Counted from the first letter of the stretch, positions 32,871 through 41,547 are shown. The stretch is 53,899 nt of DNA from an uncultured Clostridia bacterium (GCA_946403295.1 CAMIZL010000015.1:1-53899), one strand, 5' to 3'. The notes: generated by a model from the sequence alone, not told the origin. Program-made: numbers and translations.

Positions 32871-35021
32871 ATGCGTGACGATATTGACGATTCCTTGAGC
32901 GGAATCCTCGGAAAAAGAAACAACTATACTCTCGATGAGATAAAAGAAGCTCAGAAGAGGCGCAAAAAAGAGGGCGGGAACCTGATCGACAACCTTCGCA
33001 AGGTTACGGGCAGGAGTCTTCCGAATGCGTCTTATGACAACAGTCTTGACATAGGAAAAATGTGCAAGGACCGCGGCATCGATCTTGACAGCCGCCCTCC
33101 TTTCGAGCCTGTGCCCGTAAACCGTGATTCGGACCGCGTTTATGACAACGACGTTTCTTATTCAAGCATAAACGAAGCAATGTCGGGTGCAAAGAAACTC
33201 GAAAAAGAACTCGATGATTTTACAAAGAACATCGATCACGACTATAACGGCGGAAAACCTGTCACACCGGGACCCGAGAAATTCAACGGTCTTGCCGACG
33301 AGCTAATGACCGCCGTGCTCGGTCAGGAAGCGTTCCTCAAGAAACTTACGATAGCGTTTAAGCGCCCCTACGTGCTCACACGCCCCGGCAAGCTCCCCGC
33401 AAACACGATCTACATCACGGGTCCCGCCTATACGGGACGCCACTTTGCGCTGTCGACCATCGTTAAAAAGATGGAATCCCGCGGGATCTTAAGGAGTCCC
33501 GAGGTGACCGTGATCGACCTCTCGCTTTATCCTTCGGCAGGTGAAGAGAAGCTCTTCCTTCAGGATCTTTACTGTGCTCTCTCCTCCGAAAACGAAGTCA
33601 TCTTATTTGAAAACTTTGAAAACTGCCATATCTCGTTCCTTAACAATCTGTGCGACCTCGTTATGAAAGGTCAGTGTCAGCTTTCTTCGCGTTATGTGCT
33701 CCAGAACGGCCAGCTCATAAACGTTGCGAATTCACTTGCGCACGACGCCGTGGGAACGTTTGATGTTCAGGGCAAATTCCTTGTGTTCATAAGCACCGGT
33801 TCGATCGAGAAGCTCGCCGATTGTTTCGGCGCACCCTTTGTCAATTCGATCACGGACGTTTGCGAAACAAACAGACTCAGCCGCGACACGATAGCGCAGA
33901 TCGCCTCGATCGAGATGAACAAACTCAAAGAGCTTGCGTCAACCCACCTTCATTTCAATCTTCAGGTTGCGGATGAAGTTGTCGACCACAGCGTTGCGGC
34001 AAGCGACAAGAACGCGGGTCTTAAAGCCGTTCTCAAATTCTACGAGGATTTCCTCGATGCGCTTGTACAGATCAGACTCGAAACCGATTTGCCCGAAGGT
34101 GCCGACATACACCTCTACATGTCGGAAGACGGAAGGGTAACGGCCGAGAGCGGCGGAGAATCGACAGACCTCTTCGCTTGTCTTCCCGCAGCATATACAA
34201 CAGGTCTCGAGGCCGTTCGCGAAGAGCTTTCGCAGATCGTCGGCCTCAGCGAGATCAAGGAATATATCCTCGGACTTGAGGAATACTACAGGATCAAGAA
34301 GCGCAGAAGCGAGGAAGGTTTGAAGAGCAGCGACGTAAGCAAGCACATGATCTTCACCGGAAACCCCGGAACGGGAAAGACAACCATCGCCCGTATCATA
34401 AGCCGTTATCTGAAAGCCATCGGAGTGCTCACGGGCGGACAGCTTGTTGAAGTTTCGCGTGCGGACCTTGTCGGAAGGTATGTCGGACACACCGCGCCTT
34501 TGACAAACCAGGTGATCAAATCGGCCATCGGCGGCGTGCTCTTTATCGACGAAGCATACAGCCTTTACCGCGGCACCGAGGATTCCTTCGGTCTTGAAGC
34601 GATCGATACTCTTGTAAAAGGTATCGAAGACAACCGCGACAACCTCGTTGTCATACTTGCCGGCTACAGCAACGAGATGGAAGAATTCCTTACCTCCAAC
34701 TCGGGTCTTAAGAGCCGTTTCCCCAACCTTATCAATTTCCCCGATTACACGGGAGAAGAGCTTGTCGCCATCGCACATTCGATCTCCCGCAGCAAGGGCT
34801 ATTCGATAGACGAAGGTGCGGACACTTCTCTGCTTGCGTACTTTAACGCCGTGCAGGCTCTTCGTCCTTCCGATGCGGGTAACGGTCGTCTCGCCCGTAA
34901 CAAAGTTGAGGAAGCGATCCTCAACCAGTCAAGACGTCTTATCGCCGAGCCCGAGAGCGACCTTTCACTTCTCCTCTCACAGGACTTTGATCTGAACGAT
35001 ATCGCAGGAGACAAGATCTGA
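32871..35021 (+). CDS. Tandem AAA protein: degenerate N-terminal AAA plus SpoVK/CbbX-like AAA
   Basis: A 716-residue cytoplasmic protein. Residues 1-125 are charged and probably flexible. Residues 140-400 look like a ClpB/AAA_2-type module whose Walker A is broken (GPAYTGRH at 184-191, no Lys) and whose Walker B is VILFENFE. Residues 445-700 form an intact SpoVK/CbbX-class AAA domain: Walker A GNPGTGKT (497-504), Walker B VLFIDEAY (556-563), pore-type RYVGHT, and sensor region VVILAGY followed by SRFPN. RBS GGGAAGG lies 8 nt before the ATG. I infer a remodeller with one live ring. SpoVK relatives occur in sporulation and other loci; the neighbours give no clear pathway. It is the only plus-strand protein gene for tens of kb around. 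Confidence 0.85.
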   Translation: MRDDIDDSLSGILGKRNNYTLDEIKEAQKRRKKEGGNLIDNLRKVTGRSLPNASYDNSLDIGKMCKDRGIDLDSRPPFEPVPVNRDSDRVYDNDVSYSSINEAMSGAKKLEKELDDFTKNIDHDYNGGKPVTPGPEKFNGLADELMTAVLGQEAFLKKLTIAFKRPYVLTRPGKLPANTIYITGPAYTGRHFALSTIVKKMESRGILRSPEVTVIDLSLYPSAGEEKLFLQDLYCALSSENEVILFENFENCHISFLNNLCDLVMKGQCQLSSRYVLQNGQLINVANSLAHDAVGTFDVQGKFLVFISTGSIEKLADCFGAPFVNSITDVCETNRLSRDTIAQIASIEMNKLKELASTHLHFNLQVADEVVDHSVAASDKNAGLKAVLKFYEDFLDALVQIRLETDLPEGADIHLYMSEDGRVTAESGGESTDLFACLPAAYTTGLEAVREELSQIVGLSEIKEYILGLEEYYRIKKRRSEEGLKSSDVSKHMIFTGNPGTGKTTIARIISRYLKAIGVLTGGQLVEVSRADLVGRYVGHTAPLTNQVIKSAIGGVLFIDEAYSLYRGTEDSFGLEAIDTLVKGIEDNRDNLVVILAGYSNEMEEFLTSNSGLKSRFPNLINFPDYTGEELVAIAHSISRSKGYSIDEGADTSLLAYFNAVQALRPSDAGNGRLARNKVEEAILNQSRRLIAEPESDLSLLLSQDFDLNDIAGDKI

Positions 35022-35077
35022 CTTTGCGGACCGGTATCCCGGGAAACAAGATCCGACTTTGTGGACCGGTATCCCGG
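35011..35077. repeat. Duplicated 32-bp segment at the end of the AAA gene
   Basis: A 32-bp segment at 35011-35042, containing the last codons and stop of the AAA gene, is repeated at 35046-35077 with two mismatches. It is a local duplication of the gene end, like the one at addA. Confidence 0.85.
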
Positions 35078-35105
35078 CTACAGGACCTGATATTCCAAAG
35101 AGATC

Positions 35106-35134
35106 AAGATCCCGGTAAGGTTTACCGGGATCTT
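35106..35134 (+). terminator. Terminator of the AAA gene
   Basis: Perfect 13-bp stem AAGATCCCGGTAA/TTACCGGGATCTT with a 3-nt loop. The following tract (ATGTTT) is only moderately U-rich, so the next hairpin may be the main stop. Confidence 0.65.
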
Positions 35135-35147
35135 ATGTTTACGAAGA

Positions 35148-35181
35148 AAGAAGCCGGAAGGGTTCATCCTTCCGGCTTCTT
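35148..35181. terminator. Bidirectional terminator between convergent genes
   Basis: 14-bp stem AAGAAGCCGGAAGG/CCTTCCGGCTTCTT with a 6-nt loop. The plus strand continues CTTTTTAT and the minus strand TCTTCG, so it can end both the AAA gene (plus) and the surface protein gene (minus). Confidence 0.85.
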
Positions 35182-35212
35182 CTTTTTATGCGATTTCAGA
35201 ATTTTTACCATC

Positions 35213-37915
35213 TCACGATGAGAAAATGATTCTTCTTCCGACCTTAATTGTAAGAGGGAACGCTCCGTAAGGATTGTTCGTCAGCGAGAATGTTACGCTG
35301 TTGATGAATGCCGACTTTCCGCTCACATCGAGATTATGATCAACGGATGTGATATTTGCGGGATCAAGCTTTGTGCTGTCAAGATAGAAGTCGAAGAATT
35401 CGCCGACTCTCTGTTCCATTGTTCCGGCAACATTTGCCGTTTCCTTCTTCTGGGTGAACTTACCTACCAGAGGATTGTCAACTACAACTATCTGACGTGC
35501 GGTTATAGGCTTAATGCTCGAAGATGTGTCTCCAAGGGTAAGGATATAAGCGTTAATGGTATATCTTCCCTTTGAAAGCTTGCTTCCTGCCTTGACGGGA
35601 TCAAACTTCAGGAAGAAATCGGTCACATCGATGTTTACACCCGAAGTGATGAACGAAGGCGATCCTCCGTCGGGCTGGTATTGCATAGTCATAACAACCT
35701 TCTGGGTTCCTGCAACCGTTGAGAAATCCGATGCCTTAAGCGAAGCTGTGGGCGCCTTTGTAAGGAGCTGTCCGGCAGTTTCACTGAGCATATATCCGTT
35801 CGAAGAGAATCTTACGTATATAAGCGTGTCTTCATCTTCCTGATCGCCAACAACGAGACCGGTGTCGATATTTGCCTTGCCTTCAACCACGAGCTGGCAA
35901 TCATAAGAAGTAAGCTTTGTTGAGTCAAAAGGAATGCTCTTTACGGTAAAGTTCACAGCTGCCTTAAGAGTTCCGTCGGTAACGATCGTCTGTACGGGGT
36001 ATTCCAAAGCCGTTCCGATTATAGAGCAATCTAGACCGCTTACTGTGAGGGATCCTCCGCTGAACGAACCGAACGAAACCGCAACATTCTTAGCCGATGC
36101 TTCGGTCTGCTCGATGTAAAGAGGAGCATTCTTCATTTCACATTCGTACTGATCGTAAACCTTTGCTATGATCTCGATCTCATCGCCAACGCTCGGATCG
36201 ATGTTAAGTCTGTTCCTGCCGTCTGCGAGTGACGCGTTGATCCTTGCTGCTTTACGTTCGGGAGATACGGTGATCTTGAAACCGGGAAGCTTCTGATCGC
36301 CTACCGTAACGTCGATCCATGTCTCACCTGTTGTGTTGGGAAGGAGAACCTGTCCGCCCGACGAACTTGTTCCGCCGAGCATAAGAACTGTCTGGTTCAT
36401 AGATGTAACCGAGGCACCGAGATCATAAGGTGTCTTAAATGTTCCGTCCGTGAACTCGTAAAGGATCTCGAGCGAATAATTAAAGTCGCCGATACAGATC
36501 CTTTCGTTCTTCTTATCGCCTACCTTATAATATTTTGTATCGCCGTCATTGCTCAGTGTCATATAAGAAGCCTTGATCGTAGGAAGCTGCTTCTCAACGC
36601 CGACTATCGTACCTGTGTTGGTAACGATTATCGATTCGTAAGTAACGGGATCATAACCGGTCACAAGCGAAAGCTTAACAGTAAGGGCTTTTCCTTTTTC
36701 GTAGAAGCTTACGGTCTGTCCGTATACACTCGCGAAAGTGGTGGTATTCTGGTTGACATCAACAACCTCAACACGTGAATCGGCATAATTCTTAACGTAT
36801 CCCGTAATATCGATATCATTTGCATCGTAATAAACGAATTCAATGGTTGTATCCTCACCGACTGTTGCCTGATGAGTCTTTAATGCGATCTTCTTAACGG
36901 ATCTGACGGGATCCGATGCGTCAAGAGATGTAACGGTGAACGATGCTTCTTCGTCACCTACCGAAATAAAGTAAGTTCTGCCCTGCTCAAGGTTCGAATA
37001 CATTGTAACGGTAGCAACGTTTTCGTTTACCGAAACTTCCTTAACCTGTCCGCCGTCGGGTATCTTTGAACCCTGGATCACGTAATAAAGCTTTACGTTG
37101 TCCTTATTAAACGAAGATGTGATGCCTGTACCGGAAACCCTGAACTGATCTGCCGAGATCTGAGCAGCAGAAAGCTTTGTCTCCTGAGGTTTCTTCTCCT
37201 CTTCCTTCTTCTCTTCCTTCTTTTCTTCCTTCTTTTCCTCTGCAGCCGCTACTGTAACGGAAACGCTCTTCGAAGCCGTTGCTCCCGAATATGTCTCACT
37301 CATGTAGCTCTCTGCGGTAAGAGTGAATGTGCCGGCCTTTGTAAAGGTAACAAGGAACTTTCTTGTTCCGGCATCCTCGATCTTCACTCCGTCGCCCGAC
37401 GAAACAAGACGGCGAAGGTCCGTATCGGATCCGCTCTTTCTTGTAAGAGTAACCTTAACGGAATCGTTAACCTTGAAAGACTGTCCGTCTTTGATCCCGC
37501 TGACAAGGAGTGTCGAAGGTGTGGCATTCTTCTTAACGGTAACGGTTACCTTTCCGCTGAAAAGAAGGTCGGCGCCCTTTTTGTTGTAGACATTGACCGT
37601 AACCGTAGCCTTGCCTACCGCAACAGCATCGATACGATCTTTCGAATCGTTTGTGGAAACAACGGACTTATCACTGCTCTCAAGCTTGATGTCCATTGTC
37701 TTGCTGTCAAAATTCTTTACGATCTTTTTTATGCTTGCATAAGAATAGTACTTTGCCAACTTACCTGCCGCGGTTGTTCCCTTACATCCATCCACGAAAA
37801 TAGTTTTCTTTGTCTTGGAAAGGGACAGATCGCCCGAAGCCGCCGATGCGGGGAGCGCTCCGACCACAAGTACCAATGCAAGAACTATTGCCAGTACCTT
37901 GGAAAATCTCTTCAT
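35213..37915 (-). CDS. Large secreted surface protein, paralogue of the protein at 47987-50656
   Basis: A 900-residue protein with a clear signal peptide (KRFSKVLAIVLALVLVVGAL, cleavage near ASA-A). The mature part is rich in Val, Thr, Ser and Asp and reads as a chain of beta-sandwich, Ig-like domains. The N-terminal 230 residues align by eye with the second surface protein (shared spacing of KTIFVDGCKG, NFDSKTM, VTVKKNAT). A Lys/Glu-rich linker (KKEEKKEEKK type) at about 225-247 separates this from the rest. No SLH, CWB2, LPXTG or dockerin motif is visible, so its wall attachment is unclear. RBS GGAGG and a near-consensus promoter lie upstream. An S-layer-like or adhesin role is inference. 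Confidence 0.75.
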   Translation of the reverse strand: MKRFSKVLAIVLALVLVVGALPASAASGDLSLSKTKKTIFVDGCKGTTAAGKLAKYYSYASIKKIVKNFDSKTMDIKLESSDKSVVSTNDSKDRIDAVAVGKATVTVNVYNKKGADLLFSGKVTVTVKKNATPSTLLVSGIKDGQSFKVNDSVKVTLTRKSGSDTDLRRLVSSGDGVKIEDAGTRKFLVTFTKAGTFTLTAESYMSETYSGATASKSVSVTVAAAEEKKEEKKEEKKEEEKKPQETKLSAAQISADQFRVSGTGITSSFNKDNVKLYYVIQGSKIPDGGQVKEVSVNENVATVTMYSNLEQGRTYFISVGDEEASFTVTSLDASDPVRSVKKIALKTHQATVGEDTTIEFVYYDANDIDITGYVKNYADSRVEVVDVNQNTTTFASVYGQTVSFYEKGKALTVKLSLVTGYDPVTYESIIVTNTGTIVGVEKQLPTIKASYMTLSNDGDTKYYKVGDKKNERICIGDFNYSLEILYEFTDGTFKTPYDLGASVTSMNQTVLMLGGTSSSGGQVLLPNTTGETWIDVTVGDQKLPGFKITVSPERKAARINASLADGRNRLNIDPSVGDEIEIIAKVYDQYECEMKNAPLYIEQTEASAKNVAVSFGSFSGGSLTVSGLDCSIIGTALEYPVQTIVTDGTLKAAVNFTVKSIPFDSTKLTSYDCQLVVEGKANIDTGLVVGDQEDEDTLIYVRFSSNGYMLSETAGQLLTKAPTASLKASDFSTVAGTQKVVMTMQYQPDGGSPSFITSGVNIDVTDFFLKFDPVKAGSKLSKGRYTINAYILTLGDTSSSIKPITARQIVVVDNPLVGKFTQKKETANVAGTMEQRVGEFFDFYLDSTKLDPANITSVDHNLDVSGKSAFINSVTFSLTNNPYGAFPLTIKVGRRIIFSS

Positions 37916-37946
37916 AATAGCCTCCTTCTAATATGTTTATAGCGAT

Positions 37947-37975
37947 ATTATATCTGTCTCGCCATAAAAATACAA
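37947..37975 (-). promoter_or_regulatory. Promoter of the 900-residue surface protein
   Basis: TTGTAT (37970-37975), 17 nt, TATAAT (37947-37952) on the minus strand, about 30 bp upstream of the ATG. Confidence 0.75.
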
Positions 37976-38050
37976 TCACTTCGAAACTAATATATTTGTG
38001 GGTTGTGTCAGCTCAAGAACAAAATAATGGCAAATATATGATTTTTCTAT

Positions 38051-38079
38051 TTGACAATAGCGAAAGCCTGTTATATAAT
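38051..38079 (+). promoter_or_regulatory. Consensus promoter of the five-tRNA operon
   Basis: TTGACA (38051-38056), exactly 17 nt, TATAAT (38074-38079): a perfect sigma-A promoter 43 bp upstream of tRNA-Gly. Its strength fits stable RNA expression. Confidence 0.92.
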
Positions 38080-38121
38080 AACTTCTGCTGTTACGACAGC
38101 GACAACAGTATAGTGTGACAT

Positions 38122-38192
38122 GCGGGTGTAGTTCAATGGTAGAACACCAGCCTTCCAAGCTGGACACGTGGGTTCGATTCCCATCACCCGCT
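38122..38192 (+). tRNA. tRNA-Gly (TCC)
   Basis: Acceptor GCGGGTG pairs with CACCCGC, anticodon loop CTTCCAA, T-arm GGTTCGATTCC. 71 nt; CCA is not encoded. First gene of the operon. Confidence 0.97.
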
Positions 38193-38212
38193 TTATGCTT
38201 GCATAGCTATAT

Positions 38213-38286
<74 letters not shown>

Positions 38287-38338
38287 TCCTTTTGTTTTAT
38301 AAAAGGAACGGATGTAGAGAGGCTCATGCTTTTTACAT

Positions 38339-38413
38339 GGTGGGTATGGCGCAGTTGGTTAGCGCGCCAGATTGTGGCTCTGGAGGCCCTGGGTTCGAGT
38401 CCCAGTACCCACC
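38339..38413 (+). tRNA. tRNA-His (GTG)
   Basis: Eight-pair acceptor GGTGGGTA/TACCCACC shows the extra G(-1) typical of tRNA-His; anticodon GTG in ATTGTGG. No encoded CCA. It is a substrate of HisS and Tgt encoded in this window, and the effector expected for the hisS T-box. Confidence 0.96.
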
Positions 38414-38418
38414 CTTAC

Positions 38419-38490
38419 AGGGCTATCGCCAAGCGGTAAGGCACAGGACTTTGACTCCTGCATCCGCTGGTTCGAATCCAGCTAGCCCTG
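38419..38490 (+). tRNA. tRNA-Gln (TTG)
   Basis: Acceptor AGGGCTA/TAGCCCT, anticodon loop CTTTGAC with TTG, T-arm GGTTCGAATCC. 72 nt; no encoded CCA. Confidence 0.96.
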
Positions 38491-38560
38491 CTTTAGGGTA
38501 AGCTGTCTTTCCCTGATATGTGCGCTCAGGCGCTTTATATGCCGCACTTCGGTCGGATAA

Positions 38561-38633
38561 GGGCCACTAGCTCAGGCGGTAGAGCACTTGACTTTTAATC
38601 AAGTTGTCTCGGGTTCGAGTCCCGAGTGGCTCA
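38561..38633 (+). tRNA. tRNA-Lys (TTT)
   Basis: Acceptor GGGCCAC/GTGGCTC (one G-U pair), anticodon loop CTTTTAA with TTT, T-arm GGTTCGAGTCC. 73 nt; no encoded CCA. Confidence 0.97.
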
Positions 38634-38641
38634 TGTGTGAT

Positions 38642-38671
38642 AACCCTTGGAATTGTTTCAAGGGTTTTTTT
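38642..38671 (+). terminator. Terminator of the tRNA operon
   Basis: Stem AACCCTTG/CAAGGGTT followed by TTTTTC, 8 bp after tRNA-Lys and just before the beta-helix gene's ribosome site. Read-through would give low expression of that gene. Confidence 0.85.
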
Positions 38672-38685
38672 CTTCAGGAGGGCCT

Positions 38686-39966
38686 ATGTATAAACATCAT
38701 CGTTTCCCCATCGTAATCTCTGTTCTTTTTTCACTCGCGATCGTTTTCGGATCGGTACTTTCACCCGCATCGGTTATGCCCGCAAAAGCTGCGGCTTCCG
38801 AAGAGGCAACGGGGGCAAGCCTTGCCGACGATTCTCTTCCTACCTGTAAGATCTCCCCGAAGAGTAAACCGGTCGGTGATTACGAAAAATATTCAACATA
38901 TTCGAAAGCAACCCACTGCTACTACCTCATCCGCTCATACATGGAAAAGCTTGAGAAAGCCGGCGGCGGAACGCTTATCCTCAAAAAGGGAACATATACG
39001 TTATCAAATACGATCTTTGTTCCGTCCAACGTAACAATCGTCTTTAACAATAAGGTTAAGATCAAAAAATCGATGGACAGCGGAACAACTCTGTTCCCCG
39101 CATCGTATTCGTTCTTCCAGCTTTGCGCACCCTCAAATGCCGAAAAATCAGGCGCTTACAAAAACTACGACGGTGTTCACGACGTAGCCTTCATCGGAAA
39201 GGGCAAGGTTACGTTCGATCAGGCCTCAAAACAGGACGTCATAAGCATTATGATGTGCCACAACTCAAACATCACAGTCAGGGGCATCAATTTTATAAAC
39301 ATGCACGCCGGACACTTCCTCGAGATCGATGCTTCAAAGAACGTGCTTATCGAGGATTGCTCGTTCTCGGGACACACGGATTCAAAGAACAACAACAAAG
39401 AAGCCATCAACCTTGACACCCCCGACAAAGCGACGGGCGGTTTCCACGCCGACTGGTCTTCCTACGACAAGACCGCCAACGATACGGTCACGATCCGCAA
39501 CTGCACATTTAAAAGCCTTGAACGCGCGATCGGAACACATAAATATTCGCAGGACAAGCTTCATAAGAACGTAACGATCAAAAACTGTGACATCAGGGAT
39601 TGCGACAAGGATGCGATCCGCGTGATGAACTGGAAAGATTTCACCATAAAGAACAATACGATAGATACCGTGAACGACGGGACCGATAAAGTATACCGCG
39701 CGATCCTCGTTTCGGGCGGCTACGGCATGGATATTTCCTATAACACGTTTAAAAATGTTGCCCGTCCCATCCAGATCATGGCATGGCGTAATTCCGACGC
39801 CGGCAGCGAATACGACACGATCTACAACGACTTAAACGAAGCGGAGAAGGCTCTTTTGGAGACCAACACGCTCGTGAACGGTCAGGAATATTTCGTCCGC
39901 TGGAACAAGGAGTACGAAGTCTATAATACCAACACCGAAAAAATTTCGGTAAAATACGGGTATTGA
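38686..39966 (+). CDS. Secreted right-handed beta-helix protein (pectate-lyase-like fold)
   Basis: A 426-residue exported protein. The signal peptide (hydrophobic VISVLFSLAIVFGSVL) ends near AKAAA. The body has the opening typical of pectate-lyase superfamily helices (GGGTLILKKGTYTLSNTIFV) and repeating NVTIKNCDIRDCD, FTIKNNTIDTV, MDISYNTFKNV coils that stack into a parallel beta-helix. Related proteins act on polysaccharides, but no catalytic residues can be assigned with confidence. The start at 38686 has AGGAGGG upstream. It sits alone between two tRNA units. The promoter of the next tRNA overlaps its stop codon. Confidence 0.82.
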   Translation: MYKHHRFPIVISVLFSLAIVFGSVLSPASVMPAKAAASEEATGASLADDSLPTCKISPKSKPVGDYEKYSTYSKATHCYYLIRSYMEKLEKAGGGTLILKKGTYTLSNTIFVPSNVTIVFNNKVKIKKSMDSGTTLFPASYSFFQLCAPSNAEKSGAYKNYDGVHDVAFIGKGKVTFDQASKQDVISIMMCHNSNITVRGINFINMHAGHFLEIDASKNVLIEDCSFSGHTDSKNNNKEAINLDTPDKATGGFHADWSSYDKTANDTVTIRNCTFKSLERAIGTHKYSQDKLHKNVTIKNCDIRDCDKDAIRVMNWKDFTIKNNTIDTVNDGTDKVYRAILVSGGYGMDISYNTFKNVARPIQIMAWRNSDAGSEYDTIYNDLNEAEKALLETNTLVNGQEYFVRWNKEYEVYNTNTEKISVKYGY

Positions 39967-39991
39967 CTTTTAAATAATGCTGTTGTATTAT
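39963..39991 (+). promoter_or_regulatory. Promoter of tRNA-Trp
   Basis: TTGACT (39963-39968), 17 nt, TATTAT (39986-39991), overlapping the beta-helix stop codon. An overlapping TATAAT at 39989-39994 offers a second -10 register. Confidence 0.75.
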
Positions 39992-40025
39992 AATCAAGCG
40001 TGTTTCAAGGAACACAATGAAACAC

Positions 40026-40098
40026 AGGGGTATAGTTCAGCTGGTAGAATAACGGTCTCCAAAACCGCAGGTCGTGGGTTCAAATCCTACTGCCCCTG
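40026..40098 (+). tRNA. tRNA-Trp (CCA)
   Basis: Acceptor AGGGGTA/TGCCCCT, anticodon CCA (40059-40061) in CTCCAAA, T-arm GGTTCAAATCC. 73 nt; no encoded 3' CCA. The CCA anticodon fits standard use of TGA as stop. Confidence 0.96.
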
Positions 40099-40101
40099 TA
40101 A

Positions 40102-40129
40102 AAAAGACGAGCGAGTGCTCGTCTTTTTT
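40102..40129 (+). terminator. Terminator after tRNA-Trp
   Basis: Stem AAAAGACGAGC/GCTCGTCTTTT with a GAGT loop and a following U-run on the plus strand. It also lies just past the tRNA-Leu 3' end on the opposite strand and can serve both. Confidence 0.9.
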
Positions 40130-40143
40130 CATCTCATTTATTA

Positions 40144-40223
<80 letters not shown>

Positions 40224-40236
40224 GTCAGCGTCCCCT

Positions 40237-40265
40237 ATTATATCTCTTCATTTCAAAAATATCAA
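40237..40265 (-). promoter_or_regulatory. Promoter of tRNA-Leu
   Basis: TTGATA (40260-40265), 17 nt, TATAAT (40237-40242) on the minus strand, about 14 bp upstream of the tRNA. Confidence 0.85.
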
Positions 40266-40292
40266 CTTGGGGTCGCGTCCGCTTCCGGGCTC

Positions 40293-40730
40293 TTATATCG
40301 GCAGGACTCCGGGTTCCATCGAAAGGCCTTTCTTCGCAAGTCCGTCCGCGCGTTCGTTTCCTTCGATCCCTTTGTGCGCAGCAACTTTTACGAATGTGAT
40401 CTTTATGCGCCGGGACCATTTTTGCATCGTTTCCTTGTAGCTGCGCGTCTTTTCGTTGTTTGTCTTCCACTTGGCGGTCGCCCAGTTTTCGATCCCGGTA
40501 TAATCGTAGTGTATCTCTATCTCGTCAACTCCGTTTTTAAGGGCCCACTTCACCGCAAGCATCGCCGCGATCATCTCGCCCGTCACGTTTCTTTGTTTAA
40601 CGCCGTCCGGGTCGTTACCGCAGCCGCAAAGCTCGGTTTCATTACCGTTTTCGTCAATGATCAGGCAGCCGTAGGCGTATCGCTCTACAGCCGGATCAAA
40701 ACTTCCGTCCACATATGCAGTAGCTTTCAA
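40293..40730 (-). CDS. Ribonuclease H, type 1
   Basis: Cleaves RNA in RNA-DNA hybrids. The 145-residue protein has the four carboxylates and the mobile His of the family: Asp8 in AYVDGSFD, Glu52 in GEMIAAMLA, Asp76 in HYDYTG, His119 in AAHKGIEGNE and Asp129. The start is TTG at 40730, set by GAGGAGGAG 7 nt upstream and by the family N-terminus; the frame upstream is open only because the 27-bp repeats are a multiple of three. It lies downstream of rdgB on the same strand. Its length and insertions resemble the clostridial viroplasmin-free RnhA group. Confidence 0.92.
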   Translation of the reverse strand: MKATAYVDGSFDPAVERYAYGCLIIDENGNETELCGCGNDPDGVKQRNVTGEMIAAMLAVKWALKNGVDEIEIHYDYTGIENWATAKWKTNNEKTRSYKETMQKWSRRIKITFVKVAAHKGIEGNERADGLAKKGLSMEPGVLPI

Positions 40731-40755
40731 AATGTCACTCCTCCTCAGCCGATTA

Positions 40756-40846
40756 CGGTTCACGCACCCCGCTTTCGCTTCACGGTTCACGCACCACGCT
40801 TTCGCTTCACGGTTCACGCGCCACGCTTTCGCTTCACGGTTCACGC
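40756..40846. repeat. Tandem 27-bp repeats between rdgB and RNase H
   Basis: Three full 27-bp units start at 40756, 40783 and 40810, with a 10-bp partial fourth. Units differ at one or two positions. Read on the minus strand they stay open (VNREAKAW-type peptide) but sit upstream of the RNase H ribosome site. The array nearly touches the rdgB stop. Confidence 0.9.
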
Positions 40847-40848
40847 GG

Positions 40849-41466
40849 TCAGCAATATTTCTTCCGCAGCACTTCTCTAGCAAGCTTGAGCGCCTTGGCC
40901 CTGTGGCTGATCGAATTCTTGACCTCGGACAACAATTCGGCATCGTTACAACCGAATTCGGGAACAAAGAAGATCGGGTCATAGCCGAAGCCGTATTCGC
41001 CTTTGATCTCATAGGCGCAAAAGCCTTCAAACGTGGCTTCTACAGCCTCCTCACTGCCGTCTTCGTCAACCATCGCGATCGCGCAAACGAATCGCGCCGT
41101 CCTGTCTTCCCACGCAACACCTTCCATCCTGCGAAGGATTTCGGCATTTTTTATATCATAAGACGTGTCTTCGCCCATATAACGCGCGGAATAGATCCCC
41201 GGTTCCCTGTTAAGCTTATCGACCTCAAATCCCGAATCGTCCGACATCACAAGGAAGTCCTTCATTCCGAGGCGCAAAGCCTCGTCTTTTACCGCACGCG
41301 CCTTGATGAGCGCATTCTCGATATAAGAAGTTCCGTTTTCTTCCACGTCTGTCTTGATCCCGGCTTCTTTCATGGAAACGATCGGGAAATCGCCCGCGTC
41401 TTTCATGATCTCACGAACTTCCCTCATTTTCCCTTCGTTTCCGGTCGCGAAAATAATACGTTTCAT
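40849..41466 (-). CDS. rdgB: XTP/dITP diphosphatase (RdgB/HAM1 family)
   Basis: Removes non-canonical purine nucleotides such as ITP and XTP from the pool. The 205-residue protein begins IIFATGNEGKMREV (substrate loop), then SYIENALIKARAV, VMSDDSGFEVDKLNREPGIYSARY, GYGFGYDPIFF-type segment (here YGFGYDPIFFVPE) and the final SHRAKALKLA. All signature blocks are present. The ribosome site before 41466 is weak. It forms a same-strand pair with RNase H, as in many Firmicutes. Confidence 0.95.
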   Translation of the reverse strand: MKRIIFATGNEGKMREVREIMKDAGDFPIVSMKEAGIKTDVEENGTSYIENALIKARAVKDEALRLGMKDFLVMSDDSGFEVDKLNREPGIYSARYMGEDTSYDIKNAEILRRMEGVAWEDRTARFVCAIAMVDEDGSEEAVEATFEGFCAYEIKGEYGFGYDPIFFVPEFGCNDAELLSEVKNSISHRAKALKLAREVLRKKYC

Positions 41467-41547
41467 AACTTTTTTCCAGCCTTTCGGACCGCCCTTTTTC
41501 GTAGCGGTTTCGTAATTTTATCTTTTCTTCGGCGGCATCCTTCCGCC

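Noticed and set aside
33939-34778. Long minus-strand open frame inside the AAA gene, and similar frames antisense to lysS, addA and uvrC
   Set aside because: These are codon-bias shadows of real genes, with no ribosome sites and no recognisable domains.
35213-37915. SLH, CWB2 or LPXTG surface-anchoring motif in the large surface proteins
   Set aside because: I looked for these at both ends of both proteins and saw none; the S-layer idea therefore rests only on size, signal peptide, composition and codon use.
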